Shown: positions 9,557-18,848, counted from the stretch's first letter. The stretch: DNA of 64,000 nt from Bordetella pertussis 18323 (GCF_000306945.1 NC_018518.1:2542001-2606000), one strand, 5' to 3'. The notes: generated by a model from the letters alone, not told the origin. A program made the numbers and translations.

Positions 9557-10822
9557 GTGACCGCACCCGTGCCCCTTTTCACGCTTTTCTTCGTTGTCCT
9601 GCTGCTGGCCGATATCGGCGTGCGCCTGTGGCTGGCCACCCGCCAGATCCGCCACGTGGCGGCCAACCGCCAATCCGTCCCGCCCGAGTTCGCCCCGCGC
9701 ATCGGGCTGCACAGCCACCAGCGCGCGGCCGACTACACCGTGGCGCGCGTGCGCCTGGGCATGCTCGAACGCGTCTACGACGCGGCCATCCTGGTGGCGC
9801 TGACGCTGCTGGGCGGCCTGCAGTTCATCGACCTGTGGCTGGGGCAGCTGACCCAGCACGACTTCCTGCGCCAATTGCTGCTGCTGGCCTGCGTGCCGCT
9901 GTTGCTGGGCCTGCTCGGCCTGCCCTTCACCCTGTGGCGGCAATTCCGCCTGGAGGGGCGCTTCGGCTTCAACCGCATGACGCCCGCCCTGTTTTTCAGC
10001 GATGCCGTCAAGGGCGTGCTGGTGGCCCTGGTCCTGGGCCTGCCGCTGGCCGCCGCCGTGCTGTGGCTGATGGCCGGCGCCGGCGCCTACTGGTGGCTGT
10101 GGGCCTGGGGCCTGTGGCTGGGCTACAACCTGCTGCTGCTGCTCATCTATCCCACCTTCATCGCGCCGCTGTTCAACAAGTTCACCCCGCTCAACGACCC
10201 CGAACTGGCCGGCCGCATCCGCCAGTTGGCGCAGCGCTGCGGCTTTGCCCTGAACGGGCTGTTCGTGATGGACGGCTCGCGCCGCTCGGCCCACGGCAAC
10301 GCCTACTTCACCGGGTTCGGCAAATCGCGCCGCATCGTCTTCTTCGATACCCTGCTCGCGCGCCTGAACGGCGACGAGATCGAAGCGGTGCTGGCCCACG
10401 AGCTGGGCCACTTCGCGCGCCGCCACATCATCAAGCGGCTGGCGCTCAGCTTTGCCGGCGCGCTGGTCTTCTTCGCCGCGCTGGGCTGGCTGGCCCGCCA
10501 GCCCTGGTTCTACGAAGGACTGGGCGTCCTGCCCAACCTGGGCGGACGCAACGACGCCATGGCGCTGGTGCTGTTCTTCCTGGTCGTGCCGGTGTTCACC
10601 TTCATGCTGACCCCGCTGGCCAGCTGGTACTCGCGCCGCGACGAATTCGAGGCCGACCGCTACGCCGCGGCCCAGAGTTCGCCGGATCGGTTGGTATCGG
10701 CGCTGGTCAAACTGTACGATGACAACGCCGCCACCCTGACGCCCGATCCTGTGCACTCCGCCTTCTACGACAGCCATCCTCCAGCCGCGGTACGCATCCG
10801 CCACCTGATGGCGGGCGCATGA
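9557..10822 (+). CDS. M48 family membrane zinc metallopeptidase (Ste24-like)
   Basis: A 421-residue integral membrane peptidase related to CAAX prenyl protease Ste24. It has hydrophobic segments at about residues 5-25, 75-95, 105-125, 155-200 and around 295-350. The zinc motif HELGHF is at residues 281-286, followed by the third-ligand region around DEFEADRYA. The bacterial substrate is unknown; a role in membrane protein quality control is a common guess. Its stop overlaps the rsgA start (ATGA), so the two are translationally coupled. Confidence 0.9.
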   Translation: MTAPVPLFTLFFVVLLLADIGVRLWLATRQIRHVAANRQSVPPEFAPRIGLHSHQRAADYTVARVRLGMLERVYDAAILVALTLLGGLQFIDLWLGQLTQHDFLRQLLLLACVPLLLGLLGLPFTLWRQFRLEGRFGFNRMTPALFFSDAVKGVLVALVLGLPLAAAVLWLMAGAGAYWWLWAWGLWLGYNLLLLLIYPTFIAPLFNKFTPLNDPELAGRIRQLAQRCGFALNGLFVMDGSRRSAHGNAYFTGFGKSRRIVFFDTLLARLNGDEIEAVLAHELGHFARRHIIKRLALSFAGALVFFAALGWLARQPWFYEGLGVLPNLGGRNDAMALVLFFLVVPVFTFMLTPLASWYSRRDEFEADRYAAAQSSPDRLVSALVKLYDDNAATLTPDPVHSAFYDSHPPAAVRIRHLMAGA

Positions 10823-11721
10823 GCAGCAACCAGGCCGAAGGCCTGATCATCGCCGCCCACGGTCGCCACTACACCGTGGAGCTGGCCGACGGCTCGTTGC
10901 GGCAGTGCTTTCCGCGCGGCAAGAAGAACGGCCCGGCCGTCGGCGACCGCGTGCGCATCACCCCGCAAGGCCGCGACGAAGGCGCCATCGAAGCCGTGCT
11001 GCCGCGGCGCAACCTGCTGTTTCGCTCCGACGAAATGCGCGTCAAGCAATTCGCCGCCAACGTCGACCAATTGCTGATCGTCGTGGCGGTCGAACCCACC
11101 TTCGCGGACGACCTGACCGGCCGCTCCCTGGCCGGCGCCTGGAGCGCCGACATCGAGCCGGTGATCGTGCTCAACAAGATAGACCTGCCCAACGGACTGG
11201 ACGCCGCGCGCGCGCGCCTGGAGCCGCTGCGCCGGCTGGGCGTGCCCGTCATCGAATTGAGCGCGCAGGACCACGCCATGGTGCACGAGCGCCTGGCGCC
11301 ACGGCTGGCCGGGCGCACCAGCCTGCTGCTGGGCCAGAGCGGCATGGGCAAGTCCACCCTGCTCAACACGCTGGTGCCGCACGCCCAGGCCGCCACGCGC
11401 GAATATTCGGCGGCGCTGGACATGGGCCGCCACACCACCACCAGCACGCGGCTCTACCACCTGCCCGAACCCGGCGGCGACCTGATCGACTCGCCGGGCT
11501 TCCAGGCGTTCGGCCTGCAGCACCTCAACGGCGAACAGATCCTGCGCGGCTTCCCGGAATTCGCCCCGCATATCGAGCACTGCCGCTTCTACAACTGCAC
11601 CCATCGCCACGAGCCCGGCTGCGGCGTCCTGGCAGCGCTGCAAGCCGGCCAGATCGACGCCGGCCGCTACGCGCTGTACCTGCGCATCCTGGACGAAAAC
11701 GCGGCCGCGCGCCCCTACTGA
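10819..11721 (+). CDS. rsgA: ribosome small-subunit assembly GTPase RsgA
   Basis: A 300-residue circularly permuted GTPase that acts late in 30S maturation. The order of motifs proves the permutation: NKID (119-122) comes first, then the P-loop GQSGMGKS (172-179), the switch HTTT (205-208) and DSPG (224-227). An N-terminal OB-fold and a C-terminal zinc site (C255, C260, H262, C268) complete the family layout. The ATG overlaps the stop of the M48 peptidase gene. A strong GC palindrome follows the stop. Confidence 0.96.
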   Translation: MSSNQAEGLIIAAHGRHYTVELADGSLRQCFPRGKKNGPAVGDRVRITPQGRDEGAIEAVLPRRNLLFRSDEMRVKQFAANVDQLLIVVAVEPTFADDLTGRSLAGAWSADIEPVIVLNKIDLPNGLDAARARLEPLRRLGVPVIELSAQDHAMVHERLAPRLAGRTSLLLGQSGMGKSTLLNTLVPHAQAATREYSAALDMGRHTTTSTRLYHLPEPGGDLIDSPGFQAFGLQHLNGEQILRGFPEFAPHIEHCRFYNCTHRHEPGCGVLAALQAGQIDAGRYALYLRILDENAAARPY

Positions 11722-11727
11722 AACCCT

Positions 11728-11759
11728 CAGGTGCCTGTCCCCACGAGGACAGGCACCTG
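11728..11759. repeat. palindromic repeat of the GGTGCCTGTCCCC family, copy A
   Basis: A hairpin with 13-bp perfect arms (CAGGTGCCTGTCC and its complement) around a 6-base loop, starting 7 bases after the rsgA stop. No T tract follows, so it is not a classical terminator. The same core recurs at 18760-18843 and 39634-39712. Confidence 0.85.
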
Positions 11760-11790
11760 CCGACTCCCGGGGTGCCTTGTATCTTTCCTC

Positions 11791-12212
11791 CGGTGGTGAT
11801 TAGCTATCACCACCGCGCGCCGATGACCGCGAGTTGGTGCCCAAAGCGAGGACTTTGTGGGACAGATAGCGGCTCGGCAGCGCACTGCTGGGCCGGCGAG
11901 ACACTGGACGGTATCGTAGGGCGAGGACCCTGTATGTACAAGGCAAGTGGGCGCAGTGGCTGACAGCAGTTTGTTATCTGCAGGAGGCCAAGTCCATGTT
12001 TTCATAGGTATTGATGTATCAAAGGCCAAGCTGGATTGCACGTTGCTGACGGCTGAGGCTGACAAGCGTAAGACCAAGGTGGTGGTCAACACCGCCGCGG
12101 GCGTACAAGCCCTGCTGGCGTGGTGCGCCAAACACGGCGCACAGCCGGCGCAGTTGCACGCCATCCTGGAGCCTACGGGTCTGTATCACGAGCAAGCGGC
12201 CACGGCGCTGCC
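11791..12212 (+). mobile_element. truncated IS110-family insertion sequence (5' part only)
   Basis: Residues VFIGIDVSKAKLDC and ILEPTGLYHE are the N-terminal catalytic blocks of IS110-type DEDD transposases. The coding frame is open from a GTG at 11947 and breaks off after about 88 residues at roughly 12212, where sequence switches abruptly to the antisense of an ABC permease gene. The left end is not certain: a perfect 10-bp-arm hairpin at 11791-11815 may mark it. The Bordetella element IS1663 is the obvious candidate from memory, but this was not checked. The remnant cannot encode an active transposase. Confidence 0.75.
11947..12212 (+). pseudogene. IS110-type transposase, N-terminal fragment
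   Basis: About 88 residues of a DEDD transposase catalytic domain, with the first acidic residue in GIDVSKAKLD. There is no in-frame ATG; a GTG at 11947 is the first possible start, and an AGGAGG lies just before the conserved VHVF region. Beyond 12212 the frame continues only as antisense of the permease gene. It is a remnant of a larger element of which no 3' half is seen nearby. Confidence 0.75.
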
Positions 12213-12906
12213 CCAGGAACGACAGGCTGGCCTCGGCGATGATGGCGGTGGCGATGGTGATGGTGGCCTGCACGATCAGCGGCGGCATGACATTGGGAAA
12301 GACGTGGCGGCCGATGATGCGCAGGTCCGAGGCGCCCAGGGCGCGCGCGCTCTGCACGTAGTCCTCGTTCTTGACCGCCAGCACCTGGCCGCGCGTGAGC
12401 CGGATGAACTTGGGCGCGGCCGATACGCCGATGGCGATCATGGCGTTGGTCAGGCTGGGCCCCAGGAAGGCGGCCAGCGCGATCGCCAGGATCAGGAACG
12501 GGATAGCCAGCAGCGCTTCGGTGGCGCGCGAGATGACGCTGTCGGTCCAGCCGCCGAAATAGCCGGCGGCCAGTCCGAACGGCACCCCCACCGCCAGGGC
12601 GATCAGCACCGACACCATGCCCGCCATCAGCGAGGCGCGCGCGCCGTACACCATGCGGCTGAAGATGTCCCGGCCCAGTTCATCGGTGCCCATCCAGAAC
12701 GCCGCCGAGGGCGCCTTGCGGATGGTCATGAAGCTGGTCTGGAACGAGTCGTGGCTGGCCACCCAGGGCGCCAGCAGCGCCAGCACGACGAACGCCAGCA
12801 CGATGAGCGCGCCGAGCATCGCGATCCGGTTGCGGCGGAACTTGCCCCAGGAGCGGTTGGCGCGGCGCGGCGCGGCCATGCCCGCGCTTGCGATGGGTGC
12901 GCTCAT
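12212..12906 (-). pseudogene. oligopeptide-type ABC transporter permease (DppC family), 3' end lost
   Basis: The second inner-membrane permease of a peptide-type ABC importer. From the ATG at 12906, which overlaps the stop of the partner permease (ATGA), it shows the usual N-terminal extension, membrane segments, the GTDELGRDIFSRM motif and the permease EAA-type loop (SARALGASDLRIIGRHVFPN). Homology ends after EASLSFLGQ, where the IS110 remnant begins. The last roughly 40-50 residues are missing and replaced by antisense IS sequence. With the ATPase genes also absent, the transporter encoded here is probably dead. Confidence 0.85.
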
Positions 12907-13856
12907 GCGTGCCTCAGGCGGGGGTTGACGAGGATGTACAGGATGTCGGCCAGCAGGTTCATGACGATGAAGCCGACCGCCACGCACAGCACCACGCCCT
13001 GCACCACGGCGTAGTCGCGGTTGAAGACCGCGTCGACGATCAGCTTGCCGAAGCCCGGGATGGTGAACACCTGCTCGGTCAGCACCGCCCCGGCCAGCAG
13101 TTCGCCGAACAGCAGCGTCACCAGCGTCACGATGGGCATCAGCGCGTTGCGCAGCGCGTGGCGCAGCACCACCTTGCGCGGCGCAACGCCCTTGGCGCGC
13201 GCGGTGCGCACGTAATCGGCCGACAGCGCCTCCAGCATGGCCGAACGCGTGTGCCGCATCAGGTAGGCGGCGATCGCCGTGGACAGCACCAGGGCCGGCA
13301 TCAGCATGGTCTTGATGGAAAGCCAGAAGTCCTCCGCCGGCGAGACATACCCCGAGGCCGGCAGCAGCTTCCACTGCACCGAGACCACCATGATGAGGAT
13401 GATGCCCAGCCAGAAATTGGGAATGGACATGCCCGAGAGCGCCGCCATGTTGGCGCCCATCTCGACCGCCGTGCCCTTGCGCACGGCGGCGACGATGCCC
13501 AGGGGAATGCCCACCAGCAGCGCGAACGCCATCGCCATCACGGCCAGCTGCAGGGTCACCGGCAGCTTTTGCGCGATCAGGGTCAGCACCGGCACGTCGG
13601 TGCGCATGGACTTGCCCAGGTCGCCCTGCAGCACCTGGGCCACCCAGGCGCCGTACTGCACCGGCAGCGGGTCGTTGAGGCGGTATTTCTCGCGCAGGTA
13701 GTCCAGCACCGCGGGATCGCGCTCCTCGCCGGCCAGCGTGAGCACCGGATCGCCGGGCAGGATTTTCTGCAGCATGAAGACGATCATCGACACCAGGATC
13801 AGCGTCGGGATCGCCACGACGACGCGTCGCAGGATCAGTTTGAACATGGTCGCCAC
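12903..13856 (-). CDS. peptide-type ABC transporter permease (DppB family)
   Basis: A 317-residue inner-membrane permease with about six membrane segments. It has the DppB/OppB hallmarks KILPGDPV near the N-terminus, YVRTARAKGVAPRKVVLRHALRN (the loop that docks the ATPase) and the C-terminal FTIPGFGKL and NPRLR. It follows the solute-binding protein gene on the same strand and overlaps the truncated DppC-like gene. A start three codons later (MFKLIL) is equally plausible. Intact by sequence, but its partner is truncated. Confidence 0.88.
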   Translation of the reverse strand: MATMFKLILRRVVVAIPTLILVSMIVFMLQKILPGDPVLTLAGEERDPAVLDYLREKYRLNDPLPVQYGAWVAQVLQGDLGKSMRTDVPVLTLIAQKLPVTLQLAVMAMAFALLVGIPLGIVAAVRKGTAVEMGANMAALSGMSIPNFWLGIILIMVVSVQWKLLPASGYVSPAEDFWLSIKTMLMPALVLSTAIAAYLMRHTRSAMLEALSADYVRTARAKGVAPRKVVLRHALRNALMPIVTLVTLLFGELLAGAVLTEQVFTIPGFGKLIVDAVFNRDYAVVQGVVLCVAVGFIVMNLLADILYILVNPRLRHA

Positions 13857-13941
13857 CGAAAAACGGGCGCGGCGGCGCCCGCGCGCCGCGCCGATCGCGG
13901 CAGCCGGCCGCCGCTGCGGCGGCCCGCCGCCCCCACCGTCG

Positions 13942-15459
13942 CTACTTGGCCAGCGTCACGCCCTTCAGGCGCACCATGCCGTCCGGGTACGGCTTGAAGC
14001 CGCGTACGTTCTTGCCCAGCACGAACGGCCACGGCTGGTAGTACAGGTAGATATCGTGCGTGTCGGCCTGCAGCAGCGCCTGGGCCTGGTCGTAGATCGC
14101 CTTGCGCTTGGCCTGGTCGGGCACGGTGCGCGCCTCGGCCAGCAGCTTGTCGACCTCGGCATTGCAATAGCGGCCGTCGTTCAGCGCGCCCTTGCAGGTC
14201 ACGAACTGGTAGATGTTGCCGTCCGGGTCGACCCGGCCCGACCAGCCGCGCATGATCATCTCGAAGTTGCCGGCCTGCGCCTCGTTGAGCATGGCGGCGT
14301 ATTCGGTGGGCCGCAGGCTCAGCTCGAAGCCGGCCTCGGCCGCCATGGCCTGGATCATTTCGGCGATGGCCGAGGTCGTGGTGTTGTTGCCGAAGGCGAA
14401 CTCGGCCTTGACCTTCTGCAGGCCGGCTTCCTTGAGCAGCGCGCGGGCGCGCTCGACATCGCGCTTGGGCACCGGGAACTTGTCGCTGTGATAGGGGCTG
14501 GCCGGCGGGAACGGCTGGCTGGCCGGGTCGAAGATGCCGCCGCCGACCACTTCGTTGATGATGGCGCGGTCGATCGACAAGGCCAGCGCCTGGCGCACCC
14601 GCTTGTCCTTGAACGGATTGGTCTCGGCGCGCTTGCCGTTGCCCGTATTGAAGAAGACCTCCTGGTAACCCAGACCCGACACCGGCATGAACTGCACGCT
14701 GGCGTCGTTCTTGACCTGCGGCGCGTCCGAGGGGTTCATGCGCTCCAGGATGTCCAGCCCGCCGGCGCGCAGATTGGACAGGCGCACCGTGGTGTCCGGA
14801 ATGGGCAGGAATACCAGCTTGTCGAAGTGGTAATCCTTGGCGCCGTAGTACTGGTCGAACTTCTGCAGCACGATGCGGTCGTTCTGCACCCGTTCGACGA
14901 ACTTGTAGGGGCCCGAGCAGATCGGCTTGCGGCCCACCGCGGCCGCGTCGCCCTCGAAGGCCTTGGGCGAGAGCATCATGCCGGCGCGGTCGGACAACTG
15001 CGCCAGCAAGGTGGCGTCGGGGCGCTTGAGCGTCAGCACCAGGGTGGCGGGATCGGGCGCCTCGATTTTCTCGACCGAGGCCAGTTCGCCCTTGCGCATG
15101 CTGTCCTGCAGCGTCATGGCGCGCCCCAGGTTGGCGCGCGCCGCGGCGGCGTCGAACTTGCTGCCGTCGTGGAACTGGACATCGGTGCGCAGCTTGAATG
15201 TCAGCGTCTTGTTGTCCTCGCTGAAGCTCCACGACTGCGCCAGCTGCGGCACGAATTGCAGCTTCTCGTCGATGTCGACCAGCTTGTCGCACAACGAGGT
15301 GAAGACAATGCGGCCCACATAGGTGCGGGCGCGGTGCGGATCGAGCACGTCCGGGTCTTCCTGCAGGCCGATGCGCAGGTCCTGCGCCAGGGCGGCGCCG
15401 CCCGCGCCGGCCAGCACGGCCGCGCCCATCATCATGCTCAGGCTCTTGGTCTTGGTCAT
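13942..15459 (-). CDS. periplasmic solute-binding protein of a peptide-type ABC importer (family 5)
   Basis: A 505-residue extracellular solute-binding protein of the DppA/OppA family. A signal peptide ends at about residue 25 (GGAALA-QDL). Family features such as DPDVLDPHRARTY, LRTDVQFHDGSKFDAA and the closing YLYYQPWPFVLGKN region are clear. It lies between ggt and the two permease genes. The neighbouring gamma-glutamyltransferase suggests glutathione or gamma-glutamyl peptides as ligand; this is inference only. Confidence 0.88.
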   Translation of the reverse strand: MTKTKSLSMMMGAAVLAGAGGAALAQDLRIGLQEDPDVLDPHRARTYVGRIVFTSLCDKLVDIDEKLQFVPQLAQSWSFSEDNKTLTFKLRTDVQFHDGSKFDAAAARANLGRAMTLQDSMRKGELASVEKIEAPDPATLVLTLKRPDATLLAQLSDRAGMMLSPKAFEGDAAAVGRKPICSGPYKFVERVQNDRIVLQKFDQYYGAKDYHFDKLVFLPIPDTTVRLSNLRAGGLDILERMNPSDAPQVKNDASVQFMPVSGLGYQEVFFNTGNGKRAETNPFKDKRVRQALALSIDRAIINEVVGGGIFDPASQPFPPASPYHSDKFPVPKRDVERARALLKEAGLQKVKAEFAFGNNTTTSAIAEMIQAMAAEAGFELSLRPTEYAAMLNEAQAGNFEMIMRGWSGRVDPDGNIYQFVTCKGALNDGRYCNAEVDKLLAEARTVPDQAKRKAIYDQAQALLQADTHDIYLYYQPWPFVLGKNVRGFKPYPDGMVRLKGVTLAK

Positions 15460-15500
15460 GTTGTGGATTTCCCCTTGGTGGTCGTGCGCCCGCAGGCGCG

Positions 15501-17129
15501 TCAGAAGCCTACGGCCTGCCCGTCGCGCCGGCTGTCGCTGGCCGCCACGTAGCCGAGATCGTTGTCGCTTTCCGCCATGCGCCAGATGAACTGGCCGGCG
15601 CCGAAGTCCATGTACGGGTCGTCCACCGCCTTGAGGCGGTGGCCCAGGTTCTTCAGCCCCTCGACCGTCGCGCGGTTCATGGTGGACTCGATATCCAGCG
15701 TGAAATCGCGGTTGACCTTCCAGCGCGGCGCGCAGCAGGCGGCCTGCGGCTGCTGGTGGTAGTCCAGCATGCGGATGACGGTCTGCAGATGGCCCTGCGG
15801 CTGCATGTCGCCGCCCATCACGCCAAAGCTCATGACCGGCTTGCCGCCGCGCGTCAGGAAGCCCGGGATGATGGTGTGGAACGGCCGCTTGCCGCCTTCC
15901 ACCACGTTGGCCGAGGCCGGGTTCATCGAGAAGCCCACGCCGCGGTTCTGCAGGCTGATGCCGGTGCCCGGCACGACCACGCCCGAACCGAAGCCCATGT
16001 AGTTGGACTGGATGAACGAAATCATCATGCCGTTCTCGTCGGCGGCCGTCAGGTAGATGGTGCCGCCGGCATGCGGACGCCCCGCCTCGAAATGCGTGGC
16101 GCGGTCCGGGTCGATCAGCCTGGCCCGGCTGTCCAGGTACGCGTCATCGAGCATCTGCTGCGGCGTGACTTCCATGCTGCGCGGATCGGCGACATAGCGG
16201 TACAGGTCGGAGAACGCCAGCTTCATGGCCTCGATCTGCAGATGCTGCGACTGCACCGAATCGACCGGCATGTCGGCCAGGTCGAAGCGCTCGCAGATGC
16301 CCAGCGCGATCAGCGCGGCGATGCCCTGCCCGTTGGGCGGGATCTCGTGCAACTCGTAGCCGCGGTAGGAGCGGGAAATCGGCTTGACCCACTCGGGGCG
16401 GTAATTGCGCAGATCGTCCAGCGTCATGGCGCCGCCGCATTCCTTGCTGAACGCGGCGATGCGCTCGGCCAGCTCGCCCTCGTAGAAGTCGCGTCCGCCC
16501 GAGGCGGCGATGCGTCGCAGCGCGTACGCGGCGTCGGGGAAGAGGAAATGCTCGCCCACCCGCGGCGCGCGCCCCTCGGGCATGAACGCCTGGGCGTAGC
16601 CCGGCTGCTCGCCCAGCTCGGCGGCCGCGGCGGCCCATTTGTGCGCCACCACGGGCGGCACCGTATAGCCGCGCTCGGCGATCTCGATGGCGGGCTCGAA
16701 CAACTGCTCGAACGGCAGCTTGCCCAGCTTCTCGTGCAGCGCGGCCCAGCCCGCCACCACGCCGGGCACGGTCACGGCGTCCCAGCCGCGCTTGGGCTGC
16801 ACGGCCAGCCCGTCCGGGCCGGTGCCGTACTTGCGCTTGAAATACTCCACATTCCACGCCGCCGGCGCCACGCCCGACGAGTTCAGGCCGTGCAATTGCC
16901 GGCCATCCCAGACGATGGCGAAGCAGTCGCCGCCCAGTCCACAGGACACCGGCTCGACCAGCACGATGGTCGCCGCCGCCGCGATGGCCGCATCGACCGC
17001 GTTGCCGCCCTTGAGCAGCATACGCAGGCCGGCCTGCGCCGCCAGCGGGTGCGAGGTGGACACGACATTGCGGGCGAAGACGGGAATGCGGGTGGACGGG
17101 TACGGATTGACCCAATTGAAGGCTTTCAT
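15501..17129 (-). CDS. gamma-glutamyltransferase family protein
   Basis: A 542-residue N-terminal nucleophile hydrolase of the gamma-glutamyltransferase family, which cleaves gamma-glutamyl bonds such as that of glutathione after self-processing. Typical stretches are GGNAVDAAIAAA and PVSCGLGGDCF in the large subunit. The HAGGTIYLTAAD segment probably holds the processing Thr, and FSMNPASANVVEGGKRPFHT is in the small subunit. No clear signal peptide precedes it, so it may act in the cytoplasm. It heads a minus-strand operon with an ABC importer and faces a LysR gene. Substrate cannot be read from sequence; related acylases are an alternative. Confidence 0.85.
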   Translation of the reverse strand: MKAFNWVNPYPSTRIPVFARNVVSTSHPLAAQAGLRMLLKGGNAVDAAIAAAATIVLVEPVSCGLGGDCFAIVWDGRQLHGLNSSGVAPAAWNVEYFKRKYGTGPDGLAVQPKRGWDAVTVPGVVAGWAALHEKLGKLPFEQLFEPAIEIAERGYTVPPVVAHKWAAAAAELGEQPGYAQAFMPEGRAPRVGEHFLFPDAAYALRRIAASGGRDFYEGELAERIAAFSKECGGAMTLDDLRNYRPEWVKPISRSYRGYELHEIPPNGQGIAALIALGICERFDLADMPVDSVQSQHLQIEAMKLAFSDLYRYVADPRSMEVTPQQMLDDAYLDSRARLIDPDRATHFEAGRPHAGGTIYLTAADENGMMISFIQSNYMGFGSGVVVPGTGISLQNRGVGFSMNPASANVVEGGKRPFHTIIPGFLTRGGKPVMSFGVMGGDMQPQGHLQTVIRMLDYHQQPQAACCAPRWKVNRDFTLDIESTMNRATVEGLKNLGHRLKAVDDPYMDFGAGQFIWRMAESDNDLGYVAASDSRRDGQAVGF

Positions 17130-17195
17130 CTGATGATCTCTATCGATAGCGCGGGCACAAGTTGAACCCGATGACGTTACTCTCGTGATCTAATT

Positions 17196-17210
17196 AAATC
17201 AATTTGATTT
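17196..17210. promoter_or_regulatory. AT-rich palindrome in the ggt-LysR divergent spacer
   Basis: AAATCAATTTGATTT is a perfect dyad around a central T within the 17130-17236 spacer between two divergent genes. LysR-type regulators commonly bind dyads of this size next to their own gene. It is a candidate operator on position and symmetry only. Confidence 0.4.
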
Positions 17211-17236
17211 TTTGTTCCGTCATTCAAAATATTTTT

Positions 17237-18118
17237 ATGAGTAGCATACGGTTCCTGCGTACCTTCCTGGCGGTGGCGCAGCACGGCACGTTCTCGGAAG
17301 CGGCCGAGCAGGTGGCGCTGACGCAGGCCGCGGTCAGCTTCCAGATGCGTGCGCTGGAAGCCGAGCTGGGCCGCGAGCTGTTCGACCGCGGCGGGCGGCT
17401 CGCCATCCTGAATGCGGCGGGGCGCGAACTGGTGCCGGAGATCAAGCGGCTGCTTGATTTATACGACCACCTGAAGGCGCCGCGCAACGTGCCGGGCGAG
17501 CTGGCCGGCTCGGTCTCGGTGGGCGCCATCGTGTCGTGCATGGGCACCCTGTCCAAGGTGGTTTCGCAGTTGAAGCGCGATCATCCGGCGCTGGACGTGC
17601 GCGTGTTCTCCGGCAAGGCCAGCGAACTGGCCGGCAAGGTCGAGGCCGGCGAGCTGGACGCGGCCCTGGTGGTCGAGGCCGGCCGCAAGATGGCCAGCAC
17701 GCGCTGGACGCCCCTGTACGAAGAGCCGCTGGTCGTGCTGGCGCACCCCCACGCGCCCGGCGCCGACGCGCGCGAAGTGCTGGCCGCCAATCCGTTCCTG
17801 CGCTTTGACCGCACCCAGCGCACCGGGCGCCAGATCGACCGCATCGTGCGCCGGCTGGGCGGCGGCCTGAACGAGTTCCTCGAACTCAACGCCATCGAAA
17901 CCCTGGTGGAACTGGTGCGCCAGGAGGTGGGCGTGACCCTGCTGCCGCTGCTCAACGGCGCCAACTGGCAAGCCAGCCCGCAGTTGCGCGTGCTGCCCCT
18001 GCCCGCCGAACTGGGCCCGGCGGTGCGCGCCATCGGCATGATCGAGCGGCGCGACCACGCGCGGCTGGCCGTCACCGCCGAGATCTGCGCCCAGTGCGGC
18101 GCGCTGTTCGGCCGCTGA
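17237..18118 (+). CDS. LysR-family transcriptional regulator
   Basis: A 293-residue LysR-type regulator. The N-terminal helix-turn-helix (SSIRFLRTFLAVAQHGTFSEAAEQVALTQAAVSFQMRALE, written here from residues 2-40) is followed by a substrate-binding domain. The ATG at 17237 is preferred because the family's first helix begins there; an earlier start at 17204 adds 11 unrelated residues. Divergent orientation makes the ggt and ABC transporter operon its likely target. The effector is unknown. Confidence 0.88.
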   Translation: MSSIRFLRTFLAVAQHGTFSEAAEQVALTQAAVSFQMRALEAELGRELFDRGGRLAILNAAGRELVPEIKRLLDLYDHLKAPRNVPGELAGSVSVGAIVSCMGTLSKVVSQLKRDHPALDVRVFSGKASELAGKVEAGELDAALVVEAGRKMASTRWTPLYEEPLVVLAHPHAPGADAREVLAANPFLRFDRTQRTGRQIDRIVRRLGGGLNEFLELNAIETLVELVRQEVGVTLLPLLNGANWQASPQLRVLPLPAELGPAVRAIGMIERRDHARLAVTAEICAQCGALFGR

Positions 18119-18190
18119 GAACCGCGACAGACCCGAGCGCCCCCGCCCGCGCGTACTATCACCGTGCACACCGTCTCCAGGAATCCATCC

Positions 18191-18736
18191 ATGCTTCCCA
18201 TCGTCATCGTCTCGGGGCCGCCCGGTTCGGGCAAGACCACCGCGTGCGGCCTGCTGGCGCAGGCCGACCCGCAGGGCCTGCACCTGCCGTCCGACCTGTT
18301 CTATGGCTTTCCGGCCCACCCCATCCCGCCCTACCGCCCCCAGGCCGATGCCCAGAACGCCGCGGTCATCCGCGCGGTATGCCGCAGCGCGGCGTCGTTC
18401 GCCGCCGACGGCTATCGCGTCTACCTGGACGGCATCTTCGGACCGTGGTTCCTGCCCCTCATCGCCGCGCAATTGCAGGCGGCGCGCTGCCCGGCCGCCT
18501 ACGCCTTGCTGGATATCGGCCTGGACGAAGCCCTGGCGCGCGTCGAGCAGCGCAGCGGGCCCGGACAGGCGTCGATGGTGCGGACCATGCACGATGCGTT
18601 CCGCGCGGCCGGCAGCCTGGCCGGCCACCGCGTCGTCACGGCGGGCCGGCCGGCCGCCGAGATCGCGGACGAGATCGCCGGGCGATTGCAGGCCGGCGCG
18701 CTGGCGTTGGACCTGGCCCGCTGGGCGCCAGGCTGA
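18191..18736 (+). CDS. P-loop kinase-like ATP-binding protein of unknown role
   Basis: A 181-residue protein beginning LPIVIVSGPPGSGKTT, a Walker A motif of the small-molecule kinase or phosphotransferase type. DGIFGPWFLPLI in the middle carries the kind of Asp seen in the chloramphenicol and aminoglycoside phosphotransferase-like AAA group. An AGGA ribosome site precedes the ATG at 18191; an upstream in-frame start at 18164 is possible. It stands alone between the LysR gene and a repeat cluster, so context gives no function. The substrate is not known. Confidence 0.7.
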   Translation: MLPIVIVSGPPGSGKTTACGLLAQADPQGLHLPSDLFYGFPAHPIPPYRPQADAQNAAVIRAVCRSAASFAADGYRVYLDGIFGPWFLPLIAAQLQAARCPAAYALLDIGLDEALARVEQRSGPGQASMVRTMHDAFRAAGSLAGHRVVTAGRPAAEIADEIAGRLQAGALALDLARWAPG

Positions 18737-18759
18737 CCGCGGCAGGTGCGGGGGCGCAA

Positions 18760-18843
18760 GGTGCCTGTCCCCGCGGGAGAGCGACACCTGCGGCCAGGGT
18801 GCCTGTCCCCGCCGGGACAGGCACACTGTCGGGGACAGGCACC
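18760..18843. repeat. cluster of GGTGCCTGTCCCC-family palindromes, copy B
   Basis: Three units of the same family as 11728-11759. A half unit is at 18760-18770. A hairpin at 18798-18824 has GGTGCCTGTCC against GGACAGGCAC. A further inverted half (GGGGACAGGCACC) is at about 18831-18843. The cluster fills the gap between two convergent gene ends and stops 6 bases before the PhoX-like pseudogene stop codon. Confidence 0.82.
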
Positions 18844-18848
18844 GGGAG

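Noticed and set aside
11728..11759. Classical rho-independent terminator for rsgA
   Set aside because: The hairpin is strong but no T tract follows, and the sequence belongs to a repeat family found elsewhere.
11791..11815. Riboswitch or operator at the 10-bp-arm hairpin
   Set aside because: It lies at the edge of an IS110 remnant with no gene to control; an element end is more likely.
18760..18843. CRISPR-like array
   Set aside because: Only three inverted, unequal units without regular spacers; no cas genes nearby.
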